Assembly (NCBI GenBank): GCA_029213105.1 | Contig: JARGNS010000259.1 | Span: forward strand, 1 to 5,712 | Source of the DNA: Planctomycetota bacterium | GTDB taxonomy: Bacteria > Planctomycetota > PLA2 > JAEUHO01 | Reading direction: 5' to 3' | Length of the DNA: 5,712 nt | Shown here: piece after piece, positions 5,711 to 5,712 of the stretch | Numbering within the stretch: position 1 is the stretch's first letter | How the letters are laid out: each line of letters begins with the position of its first letter | Made by a program: the position numbers and the translations under genes | The notes under the pieces: model-generated | Databases searched by the model: none | What the model saw: the letters and a program-made list of their open reading frames with translations, nothing else | What the model was told of the DNA's origin: nothing

Positions 5711-5712
5711 AA

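Overview
The window is high-GC DNA (roughly 70% by eye) with a compact block of haem/tetrapyrrole biosynthesis genes on the plus strand and one unrelated exported-protein gene facing it on the minus strand. An export signal peptide, a candidate lipoprotein and an oxygen-dependent protoporphyrinogen/coproporphyrinogen oxidase suggest an aerobic, probably diderm bacterium. The composition and gene order would fit Planctomycetota or a myxobacteria-like or other high-GC environmental lineage. That placement is a guess, because no marker gene for taxonomy is present.

Plus strand, 1-4692: (1) the C-terminal part of a HemX/CcsA-type integral membrane protein, cut by the window's left edge; (2) hemA, glutamyl-tRNA reductase, the committed first step of C5-pathway tetrapyrrole synthesis; (3) hemE, uroporphyrinogen III decarboxylase; (4) a HemY/HemG-type FAD-dependent porphyrinogen oxidase; (5) a small DUF192 protein with a lipoprotein-like signal. 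The genes are joined by 4-base stop/start overlaps (GTGA at 477, ATGA at 1757, ATGA at 4198) or, between hemE and the oxidase, by 3 bases. They therefore almost certainly form one translationally coupled operon whose promoter lies left of the window. Only hemE has a strong Shine-Dalgarno sequence.

The cluster holds the entry enzyme (HemA) and two later enzymes (HemE, oxidase). HemB, HemC, HemD, the coproporphyrinogen step and ferrochelatase are absent here and must be encoded elsewhere. From these genes alone one cannot tell whether the organism uses the protoporphyrin or the coproporphyrin branch.

Minus strand, 5597-4710: a secreted protein with beta-propeller-like repeats and a low-complexity Gly/Lys/Ala/Pro insert, convergent with the operon and separated from it by 17 bp. 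Its 115-bp upstream region, up to the right edge, has no convincing promoter but carries short direct and inverted repeats.

No RNA gene, mobile element, CRISPR array or clearly new system was found. The points most worth a second look are the divergent motifs and proline-rich tail of the oxidase, the single in-frame TAG separating hemE from it, the loss of the Trp-rich haem motif in the HemX-like protein, and the coupling of a DUF192 lipoprotein to a haem operon.
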